NCBI RefSeq assembly: GCF_004123145.1
Contig: NZ_SDKC01000001.1
Location: forward strand, 1,011,501-1,075,500
Origin: Blautia faecicola
GTDB lineage: Bacteria > Bacillota > Clostridia > Lachnospirales > Lachnospiraceae
DNA: 64,000 nt
Direction: 5' to 3'
Part shown: in pieces, positions 37,163 to 45,539 of the stretch
Position numbering within the stretch: the first letter of the stretch is position 1
Layout: each line of letters starts with the position of its first letter
Translations under genes and position numbers: made by a program
The notes under the pieces: generated by a model
The model's database searches: none
What the model was told of the DNA's origin: nothing
Seen by the model: only the letters and a program-made list of their open reading frames with translations

Positions 37163-38898
37163 AAAATAAAAAGACCATAAACCGTGTCCTGGAACTGATT
37201 CGCCCGTATACGTATCTGGTGGTCAGTATTCTGGTGCTGGCGGCAGTCACAGTAGCGGCTACCCTGTATTCCCCGATCCTGATTGGTAAAGGTGTCGACT
37301 GTATGGTGGAAAAGGGACTGGTAAGTTTTCCAGATCTGAAACTGGTACTGATCCAGCTGGCAGTCATAACTGCGATTTCCGCGGTATCTCAGTGGGTGAT
37401 GAGCCTTCTGACCAACAAAATGACGTACAAGATCGTGGATGATATCCGCAGAAGCGTATTTGCCCATATGGAAATTCTTCCGCTCCGCTATATGGATGCA
37501 CACCAGCCGGGTGATGCGATCAGCCGGATTTCCACAGATGTGGATCAGTTCTCCGACGGTCTGCTGATGGGATTTACCCAGCTGTTTTCCGGCGTGATGA
37601 CGATCCTCGGAACTCTGGGATTTATGATCTCTATTGATGGAAGAATTACACTGGTCGTTGTACTGATCACACCGTTATCGTTCTTCGTAGCAAACTTTAT
37701 CGCAAAACGTACTTTCACCATGTTCCGGTTACAGTCTGAAACGAGAGCAGAGATGACCTCTCTGGTGGAGGAAATGGTTGGAAACCAGAAGGTGGTAAAA
37801 GCATTTGCCTATGAAAAAGAGGCAGAGGAACGGTTTGATGACATTAACCAGAGATTACAGTCATGCAGTCTGAAAGCAACGTTCTTTTCTTCCATCACCA
37901 ACCCGTCCACCCGTTTTGTCAACGGACTGGTGTATACGGGTGTTGGTATCTTCGGAGCCTTTTCTGCGATCCAGGGAAGAATCACGGTTGGTCAGCTGAG
38001 CAGTTTCCTGAACTATGCGAACCAGTATACCAAACCGTTCAACGAGATCTCCGGTGTGGTAACAGAGCTTCAGAACGCGCTGGCATGTGCGGGAAGAATC
38101 TTCCAGTTCCTGGATGAGGAACCGGTACCGGAAAATGCACCGGATGCGAAGACACTGGATCATGTGGAAGGACGTGTGGGATTCGAGGATGTAAGTTTCT
38201 CTTACACCAGTGAGGTTCCGCTGATCGAGCATATGAACCTGGAAGTAAAACCGGGACAGCGTGTGGCAATCGTCGGTCCTACCGGATGCGGAAAAACGAC
38301 GGTGATCAATCTGCTGATGCGTTTTTATGATGTAAATAAAGGTAAGATCACACTGGACGGCGTGCCGATTCAGGATCTGACCTGGGAAAGTCTCCGTTCC
38401 AGTTACGGAATGGTGCTTCAGGAGACCTGGTTAAAAGCGGGTACCATCCTGGAAAATATCTCTTACGGCAAACCGGATGCCACAAGGGAAGAAGTAATCG
38501 AAGCAGCCAAACAGGCACACGCCCACAGTTTTATCAAGCGTCTTCCGAATGGATATGACACGGTAATGGGCGAGGACGGCGGAAGCCTGTCCCAGGGACA
38601 GAAACAGCTGCTTTGTATTGCAAGACTGATGCTGTTAAAACCGCCGGTACTGATTTTGGATGAGGCGACATCCTCGATCGATACCATGACCGAGATCCGT
38701 ATCCAGAAAGCTTTCCAGAAGCTGATGGAAGGACGGACAAGTTTCGTGGTGGCACACCGGTTGTCAACTATTAAGGAATCGGATGTGATCCTGGTTATGA
38801 AAGACGGACATATCCTGGAGACTGGTAAACATGAGGAACTGCTGGAGAAGAAAGGGTTCTATGCGCAGTTGTATCAGAGTCAGTTTTGTAACGTGTAG
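37159..38898 (+). CDS. ABC exporter, subunit 2 (catalytic NBD)
   Basis: The 579-residue partner half-transporter has six TM helices (residues ~18-310), Walker A GPTGCGKTT at 373-381, signature LSQGQKQLL, Walker B VLILDEATSSID with an intact catalytic Glu502, and a switch His in VVAHRLSTI. The signature LSQGQ pairs with the degenerate Walker B of subunit 1. The ATGA overlap with subunit 1 supports stoichiometric production. The substrate cannot be inferred; these pairs in Firmicutes often export drugs or lipids. No terminator hairpin is visible immediately after, but the giant palindrome at 38971 could stop transcription. Confidence 0.94.
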   Translation: MKNKKTINRVLELIRPYTYLVVSILVLAAVTVAATLYSPILIGKGVDCMVEKGLVSFPDLKLVLIQLAVITAISAVSQWVMSLLTNKMTYKIVDDIRRSVFAHMEILPLRYMDAHQPGDAISRISTDVDQFSDGLLMGFTQLFSGVMTILGTLGFMISIDGRITLVVVLITPLSFFVANFIAKRTFTMFRLQSETRAEMTSLVEEMVGNQKVVKAFAYEKEAEERFDDINQRLQSCSLKATFFSSITNPSTRFVNGLVYTGVGIFGAFSAIQGRITVGQLSSFLNYANQYTKPFNEISGVVTELQNALACAGRIFQFLDEEPVPENAPDAKTLDHVEGRVGFEDVSFSYTSEVPLIEHMNLEVKPGQRVAIVGPTGCGKTTVINLLMRFYDVNKGKITLDGVPIQDLTWESLRSSYGMVLQETWLKAGTILENISYGKPDATREEVIEAAKQAHAHSFIKRLPNGYDTVMGEDGGSLSQGQKQLLCIARLMLLKPPVLILDEATSSIDTMTEIRIQKAFQKLMEGRTSFVVAHRLSTIKESDVILVMKDGHILETGKHEELLEKKGFYAQLYQSQFCNV

Positions 38899-38970
38899 AT
38901 AGGATATGCAAAAAAGGGACGCGCCAGATCCCGGATGGAATGTTCAGGCAAATAGTATGCAAAAAGTGAC

Positions 38971-39151
38971 GCGGCAGGTTCCTGATGGAACATTCGTGCA
39001 ACGTGGGCAGGGGAACTTTGAACTAATCCCTAACTTCGACTAAGACTCTCGCGAGAGCGCTCGAGCCTAAGTCTACGTAAGGGCTGGATTTCAAAGCTTC
39101 CCCTAACCGCCCACAAAGTGTTGCACGAACGTTCCATCAGGAACCTGCCGC
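38971..39151 (-). repeat. Giant palindrome 1 (181 bp)
   Basis: Outer arms 38971-39002 and 39120-39151 are 32 nt each, complementary at all but one position. Inward, GTGGGC (39003-39008) pairs with GCCCAC (39109-39114), and AGGGGAACTTTGAA (39009-39022) with 39090-39104 with one bulge. The centre holds CTCTCGCGAGAG. The core on the minus strand aligns with palindrome 2 on the plus strand from ACTTTGTGGGCG to CTGCCCAC. Confidence 0.9.
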
Positions 39152-39240
39152 TGTTTGTTTGCAAAAGGGGGGACATCTGGGAAAAGAGCTTTATAAGTCA
39201 ACAAAACCATATCAGCCCGTATTAGTTCCAGAAAACGTCA

Positions 39241-39422
39241 GCAGAGGGAGCGGGCAGCAGGGGCGAGGGACACTTTGTGGGCGTTTAGGGCAAGCTTTGA
39301 GATCCAGCATTTACGCAGACTTTCGCGAGGGTCAGCTGACCCTCGTGAATATAGTCGGAGTTAATGCTTAGCTTAAAGTTGCCCTGCCCACGTCCCTCGC
39401 CCCTGCAGCCCGCTCCCTCTGC
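39241..39422 (+). repeat. Giant palindrome 2 (182 bp)
   Basis: Outer arms 39241-39271 and 39392-39422 (31 nt each, starting GCAGAGGGAGCGGGC) are complementary with a single mismatch but unrelated in sequence to the arms of palindrome 1. The ~120-nt core between them (ACTTTGTGGGCG...CTGCCCAC) is homologous to the reverse complement of the palindrome 1 core. Its centre is GAGGGTCAGCTGACCCTC, a perfect palindrome. Confidence 0.9.
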
Positions 39423-39428
39423 GTCCGT

Positions 39429-39472
39429 CTTGAACATACTACCTTAACAACTTGAACACACTACCTCAACAA
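39429..39472 (+). repeat. 22-bp tandem repeat upstream of the VanZ-like gene promoter
   Basis: CTTGAACATACTACCTTAACAA (39429-39450) is followed directly by a copy with two changes (39451-39472). The repeats end 4 bp before the -35 box, a position suited to regulator binding. Confidence 0.7.
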
Positions 39473-39475
39473 ACT

Positions 39476-39504
39476 TTGACACATCCTCAGAAAAATGCTA
39501 TAGT
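39476..39504 (+). promoter_or_regulatory. Promoter of the VanZ-like gene
   Basis: TTGACA (39476-39481), 17-bp spacer, TATAGT (39499-39504): near consensus. Confidence 0.8.
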
Positions 39505-39565
39505 ATAGACCAAATCTATTTCACCCAAAACCAACGAATCCAAAAATCAAAAAGGGGGCAAACCC

Positions 39566-40117
39566 ATGTTGCATAAAGTCATCATCACCCTTCTGAAACC
39601 TTTATCCTTCCTCCCGGCTCTTCTGGTTATGTATATGATATTTTCTTTTTCGGCGCAGAACGGTACGGAGTCGGGTGATCTGAGTTTCAAAGTGAGTGTA
39701 AAACTGGTGGAAGTCGGATCAGAAGTGCTGGATATGAAACTGACGGACAGCGAGATTCAGATGTATGCGAACAAATACCATCATTATGTAAGAAAACTCG
39801 GTCATATGACCGAATATTGTGTGCTGGCGATCACGCTTTGTGTGCCGTTGTATGCGTACGGTGTCCGGGGGATCTGGCTGTATTTGCTGGCGGGATTCTT
39901 ATGTGCCGGTTTTGCGGCGACGGATGAATATCATCAGTCGTTTGTGGCAGGGCGTGGACCGTCGGTGCGGGATGTCTGCATCGATACGTTTGGTGCGATG
40001 ATCGGTATCACAGGAACGCAGATCGTCGGCTGGGCAGCCGTGAAGAGTGCGAAAGAACTGGAAAGAGAGCGGAAACGAAAGAGAAAGCAAAAGAGAAAAA
40101 AGATGCAGGAACGCTGA
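39566..40117 (+). CDS. VanZ-like membrane protein
   Basis: The 183-residue protein has a hydrophobic N-terminal helix (LSFLPALLVMYMIFSFSAQNG, the VanZ FSAQ signature), a soluble loop of ~50 residues, KLGHMTEYCVLAITLCVPLYAYG, GFLCAGFAATDEYHQSFVAGRGPSVRDVCIDTFGAMIG (the VanZ DExxQ...GR...DVxxNxxG pattern) and a strongly basic C-terminal tail (RERKRKRKQKRKK) that should stay in the cytoplasm. GGGGGCA precedes the ATG. Family function is mostly unknown apart from glycopeptide tolerance in one case. It is the complete counterpart of the short VanZ-like protein at 12.8 kb. Confidence 0.86.
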   Translation: MLHKVIITLLKPLSFLPALLVMYMIFSFSAQNGTESGDLSFKVSVKLVEVGSEVLDMKLTDSEIQMYANKYHHYVRKLGHMTEYCVLAITLCVPLYAYGVRGIWLYLLAGFLCAGFAATDEYHQSFVAGRGPSVRDVCIDTFGAMIGITGTQIVGWAAVKSAKELERERKRKRKQKRKKMQER

Positions 40118-40262
40118 TTGAGACAAAAGTAGTATCATGCAAAAGTTCAGGATTTTGCTGTGAAAAATGGTTGCGATGTGAGCAGATCAATCATAAGAGA
40201 GATAGAAATAACAGACTGTCTGAAAACAGTAAAACAGATGAGCGGAACAGACAGAATAAGAT

Positions 40263-40291
40263 TGAATTAGAACTACCACTATATTATAATA
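40263..40291 (+). promoter_or_regulatory. thyA promoter
   Basis: TTGAAT (40263-40268), 17-bp spacer, TATAAT (40286-40291), 52 bp before the thyA start. Confidence 0.7.
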
Positions 40292-40343
40292 AAATCAGTG
40301 ATTCCGAACAGGCAAAACGCCGGTTCGAACAAGGAGGAAAACA

Positions 40344-41195
40344 ATGAGTTACGCAGACGATTTATTTATCCGCATGTGTCAGGATATTATCGATAACGGA
40401 TTAAGCACGGAAGGAGAAAAAGTACGTCCGGTGTGGGAAGATACCGGGGAGAGTGCTTATACGATCAAACGGTTTGGCGTGGTCAACCGGTACGATCTGT
40501 CGAAAGAATTTCCGGCGCTGACGCTTCGGAGAACGGCGCTGAAAAGCGCGTTTGACGAGATTCTGTGGATCTGGCAGAAAAAATCAAACAACATTCATGA
40601 TCTGAACAGCCATATCTGGGACAGCTGGGCAGACGAGGACGGCTCCATCGGAAAAGCCTACGGGTATCAGCTGGGAGTGAAACATCAGTATAAAGAAGGC
40701 ATGATGGATCAGGTCGACCGTGTGTTATACGATCTGAAAAACAACCCTTACAGCAGGAGAATCATGACCAATATTTATGTACATCAGGATCTTCATGAGA
40801 TGAACCTGTATCCGTGTGCGTATTCGATGACATTTAACGTGACAAAAGAAAAAGACAGCGACAAACTGACACTGAACGGTGTGTTAAACCAGCGCTCCAA
40901 CGATGTGCTGGCGGCGAACAACTGGAATGTCTGCCAGTATGCACTGCTTCTGATGATGATCGCACAGGTGTGCGATATGAAAGCGGGCGAACTGCTCCAT
41001 GTGATCGCGGACGCACATATTTATGACCGCCATATTCCGCTGGTAAAAGAACTGATCAGCAGAGAAACCCATCCGGCACCAAAGGTATGGCTGAATCCGG
41101 AAGTTAAGGATTTCTATGCATTTACCGTGGATGATCTCCATGTGGAAGATTATGTAACCGGACCACAGATTAAAAATATCCCGATTGCTGTGTAA
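40344..41195 (+). CDS. thyA: Thymidylate synthase
   Basis: The 283-residue enzyme methylates dUMP to dTMP using methylene-tetrahydrofolate. Visible motifs are the LTLRRTALKSAFDEILW block near the N-terminus, the active-site Cys158 in LYPCAYSMTF, NQRSNDVLAANNWNVCQYALL (dUMP-binding Arg, Ser, Asp and Asn) and HVIADAHIYDRH. The residue after the catalytic Cys is Ala instead of the usual His, placing it in a divergent ThyA subclass. AAGGAGGAAA precedes the ATG. folA follows 157 bp later, matching the need to recycle dihydrofolate. Confidence 0.94.
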   Translation: MSYADDLFIRMCQDIIDNGLSTEGEKVRPVWEDTGESAYTIKRFGVVNRYDLSKEFPALTLRRTALKSAFDEILWIWQKKSNNIHDLNSHIWDSWADEDGSIGKAYGYQLGVKHQYKEGMMDQVDRVLYDLKNNPYSRRIMTNIYVHQDLHEMNLYPCAYSMTFNVTKEKDSDKLTLNGVLNQRSNDVLAANNWNVCQYALLLMMIAQVCDMKAGELLHVIADAHIYDRHIPLVKELISRETHPAPKVWLNPEVKDFYAFTVDDLHVEDYVTGPQIKNIPIAV

Positions 41196-41352
41196 GACTG
41201 TGTAGATGCGGAAAATTGTAAATAAAATATGATGCGTAACTGTAGCAGGTTTGCAGAAATTACGAGAAAAAGAACAGAATTTCCCCCGGAATCATAAAGA
41301 AAGAACGGATTTTCGGGTGAAAGTGAGAAATGTATAAGACAGGAGAAAAACA

Positions 41353-41841
41353 ATGAATCTTATTGTAGCAGCAGATAAAAACTGGGGCATCGGAAAAGAT
41401 AACAAACTTCTGGTGAGCATCCCTTCCGATATGAAATTTTTCCGTCAGGAAACCATGGGAAAAGTCGTTGTCATGGGAAGAAAGACACTCGAGAGCTTTC
41501 CGAACGGACTGCCTTTAAAAAACAGAACCAACGTGGTACTGACCAGTGACAAAAACTACCAGGTGAAAGATGCAGTGATCGTGCACAGCATCGACGAGCT
41601 GTTAGAAGAACTGAAAAATTACGATGACGAAGAGATTTATGTGCTCGGCGGTGGAAGAGTTTATGAAGAAATGCTTCCATATTGCAACGTGGCACATGTG
41701 ACAAAGATTGATTTCGCATTTGAGGCGGACACCCATTTCCCAAATCTAGACGCGGATCCGGCGTGGGAGATTACGGCATCCAGCGATGAACAGACATATT
41801 TTGATCTGGAGTATACCTTCGTAAAATACGAGAGAAAGTAA
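41353..41841 (+). CDS. folA: Dihydrofolate reductase
   Basis: The 162-residue protein reduces dihydrofolate with NADPH. Conserved features are NLIVAADKNWGIGKDNKLL (Met20-loop region), IPSDMKFFRQETMGKVVVMGRKTLESFP (substrate Asp and NADPH motif) and EEIYVLGGGRVYEEMLP. It is the target of trimethoprim. The ribosome binding site AGGAGAA is at 41342. It heads a probable operon with xpaC, telA, ispG and polC (gaps of 45, 74, 25 and 14 bp). Confidence 0.96.
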   Translation: MNLIVAADKNWGIGKDNKLLVSIPSDMKFFRQETMGKVVVMGRKTLESFPNGLPLKNRTNVVLTSDKNYQVKDAVIVHSIDELLEELKNYDDEEIYVLGGGRVYEEMLPYCNVAHVTKIDFAFEADTHFPNLDADPAWEITASSDEQTYFDLEYTFVKYERK

Positions 41842-41886
41842 AAATACAAAAAGTAACAGGAAGGACCAGGAGGACAGTAGGTCAAC

Positions 41887-43236
41887 ATGGAAAAAAATGA
41901 CTGGCAGGATCAGAAAAACAACAAGGAAAGCGACTTTATGAAAGTTGTCCAGGATGCCATCAACAGCGGGGACTATCAGCAGTTAAACGAACAGGTTCGA
42001 AAGACGGTCAGCGCATCCGTACAGGAAGTGTACAATATGGGCGGAAAACTGCAAAATGGCTTCAAAGAGGGCATGCGGCAGGCAGGAAACGGCTTGCAGG
42101 AAGGCTTCAAGGAAGGCATGCAGACCGCGCAGCGGGAGTGGAAAGAAGCCTGGAGAGAGTCGGGAAGCACCGGATGGCGAAAAACTGAGGTGACATACCG
42201 GAAAAACTATGGAAAAAATCAGGCACCGGCGTATCAATCGGGAGCATGGAAGCAGGCGCAGCAGGGAAAACAGCTGCCTGCAATTTATTCACCGAATCCG
42301 CCGGGAAGAATCACAGGAACGGTTCTTGCCATCACCGGATATTCTCTGACCGGGGTATTTGCACTCAGTACGATCATTATGGGAATCGTGACAGCGATCT
42401 TTCCGCATGCACCGGAAATTATCGGAACCTCTATTCTGGGAGTGATCACAGCGGGAAGTCTCGGCATGGGAATCACCGGATCTGTACTCCGCGGTCGTGT
42501 AAAAAGATTCCGGCAGTATGTACAGCAGATCGGTGACCGGGCATACTGCAACATCAAAGAACTGGCAGATAAGACCGGAAAGACAGAAGAAAAAGTCCGC
42601 AAAGATCTGAAACTGATGATCGATAAAAAAATGTTCCGGCAGGGACATCTGGATCAGAAAGAAACCTGTCTGATCGTCACGGATGCGATGTATCAGCAGT
42701 ATCTTGAGACCGAAGAACAGGCGAAAACGGTACAGCTGCAACAGCAGAAACAGAAAGAACAGCGCTCCCGGATGCCGGAAGAGTGCAGAAAGATCCTTGA
42801 AGAAGGACAGGAATACATTGCCTATATCCGCAAATGTAACGACGACCTTCCGGGAGAAGAGATCACAAGAAAGCTGAGCCGCCTTGAGGCGATTATCACC
42901 CGGATCTTCCAGGAAGTGGAAAAACAGCCGGATCTGGCTTCTGATCTTCGCAGATTTATGAACTATTATCTGCCGACGACAAGAAAACTGGTGGATGCTT
43001 ACCGGGAAATCGAACTGGACAGTTTCCGGACGGAGCAGAACGAAAAGACCAAAAAAGAGATTGAAGACACCCTGGATACGATCAACCAGGCATTTGAAAA
43101 ACTGTTGAACAGCTTCTTTGAAGAGCGTGCGATGGACATTTCTTCGGATATTTCCGTATTACATTCGATGTTTGCACAGGAAGGACTGACAAAAGGAGCC
43201 TTTGAACAGAGTGCGGAAGACAGAAAACAGCAGTAA
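41887..43236 (+). CDS. XpaC-like protein
   Basis: The 449-residue protein matches the XpaC (5-bromo-4-chloroindolyl phosphate hydrolysis) family. A Gln/Gly-rich N-terminal third with amphipathic repeats (LQNGFKEGMRQAGNGLQEGFKEGMQ) is followed by two TM helices (~139-198: ITGYSLTGVFALSTIIMGIV and IIGTSILGVITAGSLGMGI), a small winged-helix-like segment (YCNIKELADKTGKTEEKVRKDLKLMIDKKMF) and a helical C-terminus. XpaC genes typically precede telA, as here; the pair is linked to envelope stress and toxic-anion or lantibiotic tolerance, but the mechanism is unclear. Confidence 0.83.
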   Translation: MEKNDWQDQKNNKESDFMKVVQDAINSGDYQQLNEQVRKTVSASVQEVYNMGGKLQNGFKEGMRQAGNGLQEGFKEGMQTAQREWKEAWRESGSTGWRKTEVTYRKNYGKNQAPAYQSGAWKQAQQGKQLPAIYSPNPPGRITGTVLAITGYSLTGVFALSTIIMGIVTAIFPHAPEIIGTSILGVITAGSLGMGITGSVLRGRVKRFRQYVQQIGDRAYCNIKELADKTGKTEEKVRKDLKLMIDKKMFRQGHLDQKETCLIVTDAMYQQYLETEEQAKTVQLQQQKQKEQRSRMPEECRKILEEGQEYIAYIRKCNDDLPGEEITRKLSRLEAIITRIFQEVEKQPDLASDLRRFMNYYLPTTRKLVDAYREIELDSFRTEQNEKTKKEIEDTLDTINQAFEKLLNSFFEERAMDISSDISVLHSMFAQEGLTKGAFEQSAEDRKQQ

Positions 43237-43310
43237 AGAATGAAAATGCATTTGTCGGCAACGGGAAAAAAGAATCTGAATATGCAGAGAAGAGATGAGG
43301 AGGAACAAAT

Positions 43311-44444
43311 ATGAGTACCTTAGATGAGATGGAGATGCCAACCCTGACCTTTGATCCGGCTCCGGTGCCGGAGGAGAAAGCTCCGGTCGTTCCGGTACAG
43401 GAAGAAAAAGCGGAACTGGACGACAGCATGTTAAATGATAAAGAGCGTCAGATGGTGGAAAGCTTCGCGAAACAGATCGACATTCGCAATACCAACGGCA
43501 TCCTGCAGTATGGTGCGGGAACCCAGAAAAAGATGGCTGATTTTTCCGAGAAAGCACTGGAAAATGTAAAGACCAAAGATCTGGGATCTGTGGGCGATAT
43601 GCTGAGCAATGTGGTGACGGAACTGAAAAGTTTTGACGCACAGGAAGAAGAAAAAGGATTTTTCTCTTTCTTAAAGAAACCGGTGGATAAGATCACCACG
43701 ATGAAGACAAAATACGAAAAAGTAGAAAATAATGTGGAAAAGATCTGTACCGCACTGGAAAATCATCAGACACAACTGATGAAAGATGTGGCGATGCTGG
43801 ATCATATGTATGAGCAGAACCTGCTTTATTTTAAAGAACTTTCCATGTATATTCTGGCAGGAAAGAAGAAACTGGAAGAAGTAAAGACCACCGAACTGGC
43901 GCAGCTCATGGCGAAAGCACAGGCGAGTGGACAGCCGGAGGACGCACAGGCAGTCAAAGATCTGGTTGGACTGTGTGACCGCTTCGAAAAGAAGATCCAT
44001 GATCTGGAACTGACCCGGATGATCTCGATCCAGACCGCACCGCAGATCCGTCTGGTACAAAACAGTGATACCATGATGGTAGAAAAGATCCAGACAACCG
44101 TAGTCAACACGATTCCGCTGTGGAAGAGTCAGATGGTTCTGGCACTCGGTGTGGAACATGCGTCTCAGGCAGCGAAAGCACAGCGTCAGGTTACGGATAT
44201 GACCAACGACCTGTTAAGAAAGAATGCAGAAGTGCTGAAAGTGGCATCCGTGGAAGCTGCAAAAGAATCCGAGCGCGGTATCGTAGATCTGGAAACCCTG
44301 CAGAATACAAATGCATCCCTGATCTCCACACTGGATGAAGTGATGCAGATCCAGGCAGACGGCAGAGTGAAACGGCAGGCAGCAGAAGTGGAACTTCGCA
44401 AGATGGAAGATGAACTGAAAAACAAACTGCTGGAAATTCGATAA
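43311..44444 (+). CDS. TelA-family toxic anion resistance protein
   Basis: The 377-residue, almost all-helical protein belongs to the TelA/KlaA family: MNDKERQMVESFAKQIDI-type start of the domain, GVGDML-like VGDMLSNVVTELK, LDHMYEQNLLYFKELSMYILAGKKKLEE and the C-terminal TNDLLRKNAEVLK segment. There is no signal peptide or TM, so it is cytoplasmic. It is tied to tellurite, bacteriocin and antibiotic tolerance in other Firmicutes. AGGAGGAACAA lies before ATG 43311. Adjacent XpaC is its usual partner. Confidence 0.9.
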   Translation: MSTLDEMEMPTLTFDPAPVPEEKAPVVPVQEEKAELDDSMLNDKERQMVESFAKQIDIRNTNGILQYGAGTQKKMADFSEKALENVKTKDLGSVGDMLSNVVTELKSFDAQEEEKGFFSFLKKPVDKITTMKTKYEKVENNVEKICTALENHQTQLMKDVAMLDHMYEQNLLYFKELSMYILAGKKKLEEVKTTELAQLMAKAQASGQPEDAQAVKDLVGLCDRFEKKIHDLELTRMISIQTAPQIRLVQNSDTMMVEKIQTTVVNTIPLWKSQMVLALGVEHASQAAKAQRQVTDMTNDLLRKNAEVLKVASVEAAKESERGIVDLETLQNTNASLISTLDEVMQIQADGRVKRQAAEVELRKMEDELKNKLLEIR

Positions 44445-44469
44445 TAAACAAAAAAAGGAAGGTGCAGCA

Positions 44470-45525
44470 ATGTATCGCGAACATACAAAAACAATTAAAA
44501 TCGGAAATCAGGTGATCGGCGGCGGTCATCCGGTACTGATCCAGTCGATGACGAATACAAAAACAGAAGATGTGGCGGCAACGGTCGCACAGATTCTGGC
44601 ACTGGAGAAGGCGGGATGTCAGATCATCCGCTGTGCTGTGCCTACGATGGAGGCCGCAAAAGCACTGGGGGAGATAAAAAAACAGATCCATATCCCGCTG
44701 GTGGCAGACATTCATTTTGATTATAAACTGGCGATCGCAGCGATGGAAAACGGTGCGGACAAGATCCGTATCAATCCGGGCAATATCGGAAGCCGGGAGC
44801 GCATCCAGGCGGTGGTCGATGTGGCGAAAGAACGCCAGATTCCGATCCGTGTCGGTGTAAACAGCGGTTCTCTCGAGAAAGAACTGGTGGAAAAGTACCA
44901 CGGTGTGACCGCAGAAGGTCTGGTGGAGAGCGCGCTTGACAAAGTAAAGATCATTGAGGATATGGGTTACGATCAGCTGGTGATCAGCATCAAATCTTCG
45001 GATGTTCTGATGTGTGCAAAAGCACACGAACTGATTGCCCAAAAGACCGATTATCCGCTCCATGTGGGAATCACCGAGGCGGGAACCCTGTTTTCCGGAA
45101 ATATCAAGTCTGCCGTAGGACTCGGCATCATTCTCTATCAGGGCATCGGCGATACAATCCGTGTATCCCTGACCGGAGATCCGCTCGAAGAAGTCAAATC
45201 CGCCAAACGGATCCTGAAGACACTGGGACTCCGAAACGGCGGCATCGAAGTGGTATCCTGTCCGACCTGCGGAAGAACGCAGATCGATCTGATCGGTCTT
45301 GCCAACAAAGTAGAAGATATGGTACAGGATATTCCTCTGAATATCAAAGTGGCTGTTATGGGCTGCGTGGTAAACGGACCGGGAGAAGCGAAGGAAGCGG
45401 ATATCGGAATCGCCGGAGGAAAAGGTGTGGGACTTCTGATCAAAAAAGGAGAGATTATCAAAAAAGTACCGGAGGATCAGCTTTTGGAGACACTCCGGGA
45501 TGAGTTACTTCACTGGAATGCATAA
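44470..45525 (+). CDS. ispG: 4-hydroxy-3-methylbut-2-enyl diphosphate synthase
   Basis: The 351-residue iron-sulfur enzyme carries out the penultimate step of the MEP isoprenoid pathway, converting MEcPP to HMBPP. An N-terminal TIM barrel (PVLIQSMTNT, ADIHFDYKLA, RINPGNIG, RVGVNSGSL) is followed by the [4Fe-4S]-binding domain with CPTCGRTQID (Cys264 and Cys267) and GCVVNGPGEAKEADIGIAGG (Cys299). AAAGGAAGGTG precedes the ATG. polC follows after 14 bp; the ispG-polC neighbourhood is common in clostridia. Confidence 0.96.
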   Translation: MYREHTKTIKIGNQVIGGGHPVLIQSMTNTKTEDVAATVAQILALEKAGCQIIRCAVPTMEAAKALGEIKKQIHIPLVADIHFDYKLAIAAMENGADKIRINPGNIGSRERIQAVVDVAKERQIPIRVGVNSGSLEKELVEKYHGVTAEGLVESALDKVKIIEDMGYDQLVISIKSSDVLMCAKAHELIAQKTDYPLHVGITEAGTLFSGNIKSAVGLGIILYQGIGDTIRVSLTGDPLEEVKSAKRILKTLGLRNGGIEVVSCPTCGRTQIDLIGLANKVEDMVQDIPLNIKVAVMGCVVNGPGEAKEADIGIAGGKGVGLLIKKGEIIKKVPEDQLLETLRDELLHWNA

Positions 45526-45539
45526 GTGGTGAATGAGAC

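Larger units (their letters stand above)
38899..39565. other. 667-bp gene-free region with two giant palindromes and a promoter
   Basis: The stretch contains no convincing gene. It holds a partial arm copy (38906-38951), palindrome 1 (38971-39151), an 89-bp spacer, palindrome 2 (39241-39422), a 22-bp tandem repeat (39429-39472) and the promoter of the next gene (39476-39504). Open frames inside (e.g. 39159-39371) run through the palindrome and have no ribosome binding site. Confidence 0.85.

Noticed and set aside
39159-39371. 70-codon open frame between and within the palindromes
   Set aside because: It runs through palindrome 2, has no family signature, and the palindrome explains the open frame.
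38971-39422. Integron attC sites
   Set aside because: The outer ends do not share the required GTTRRRY/RYYYAAC boxes in both elements, and no integrase or cassette genes are nearby.
39429-39472. CRISPR array
   Set aside because: There are only two directly adjacent repeats, without spacers.
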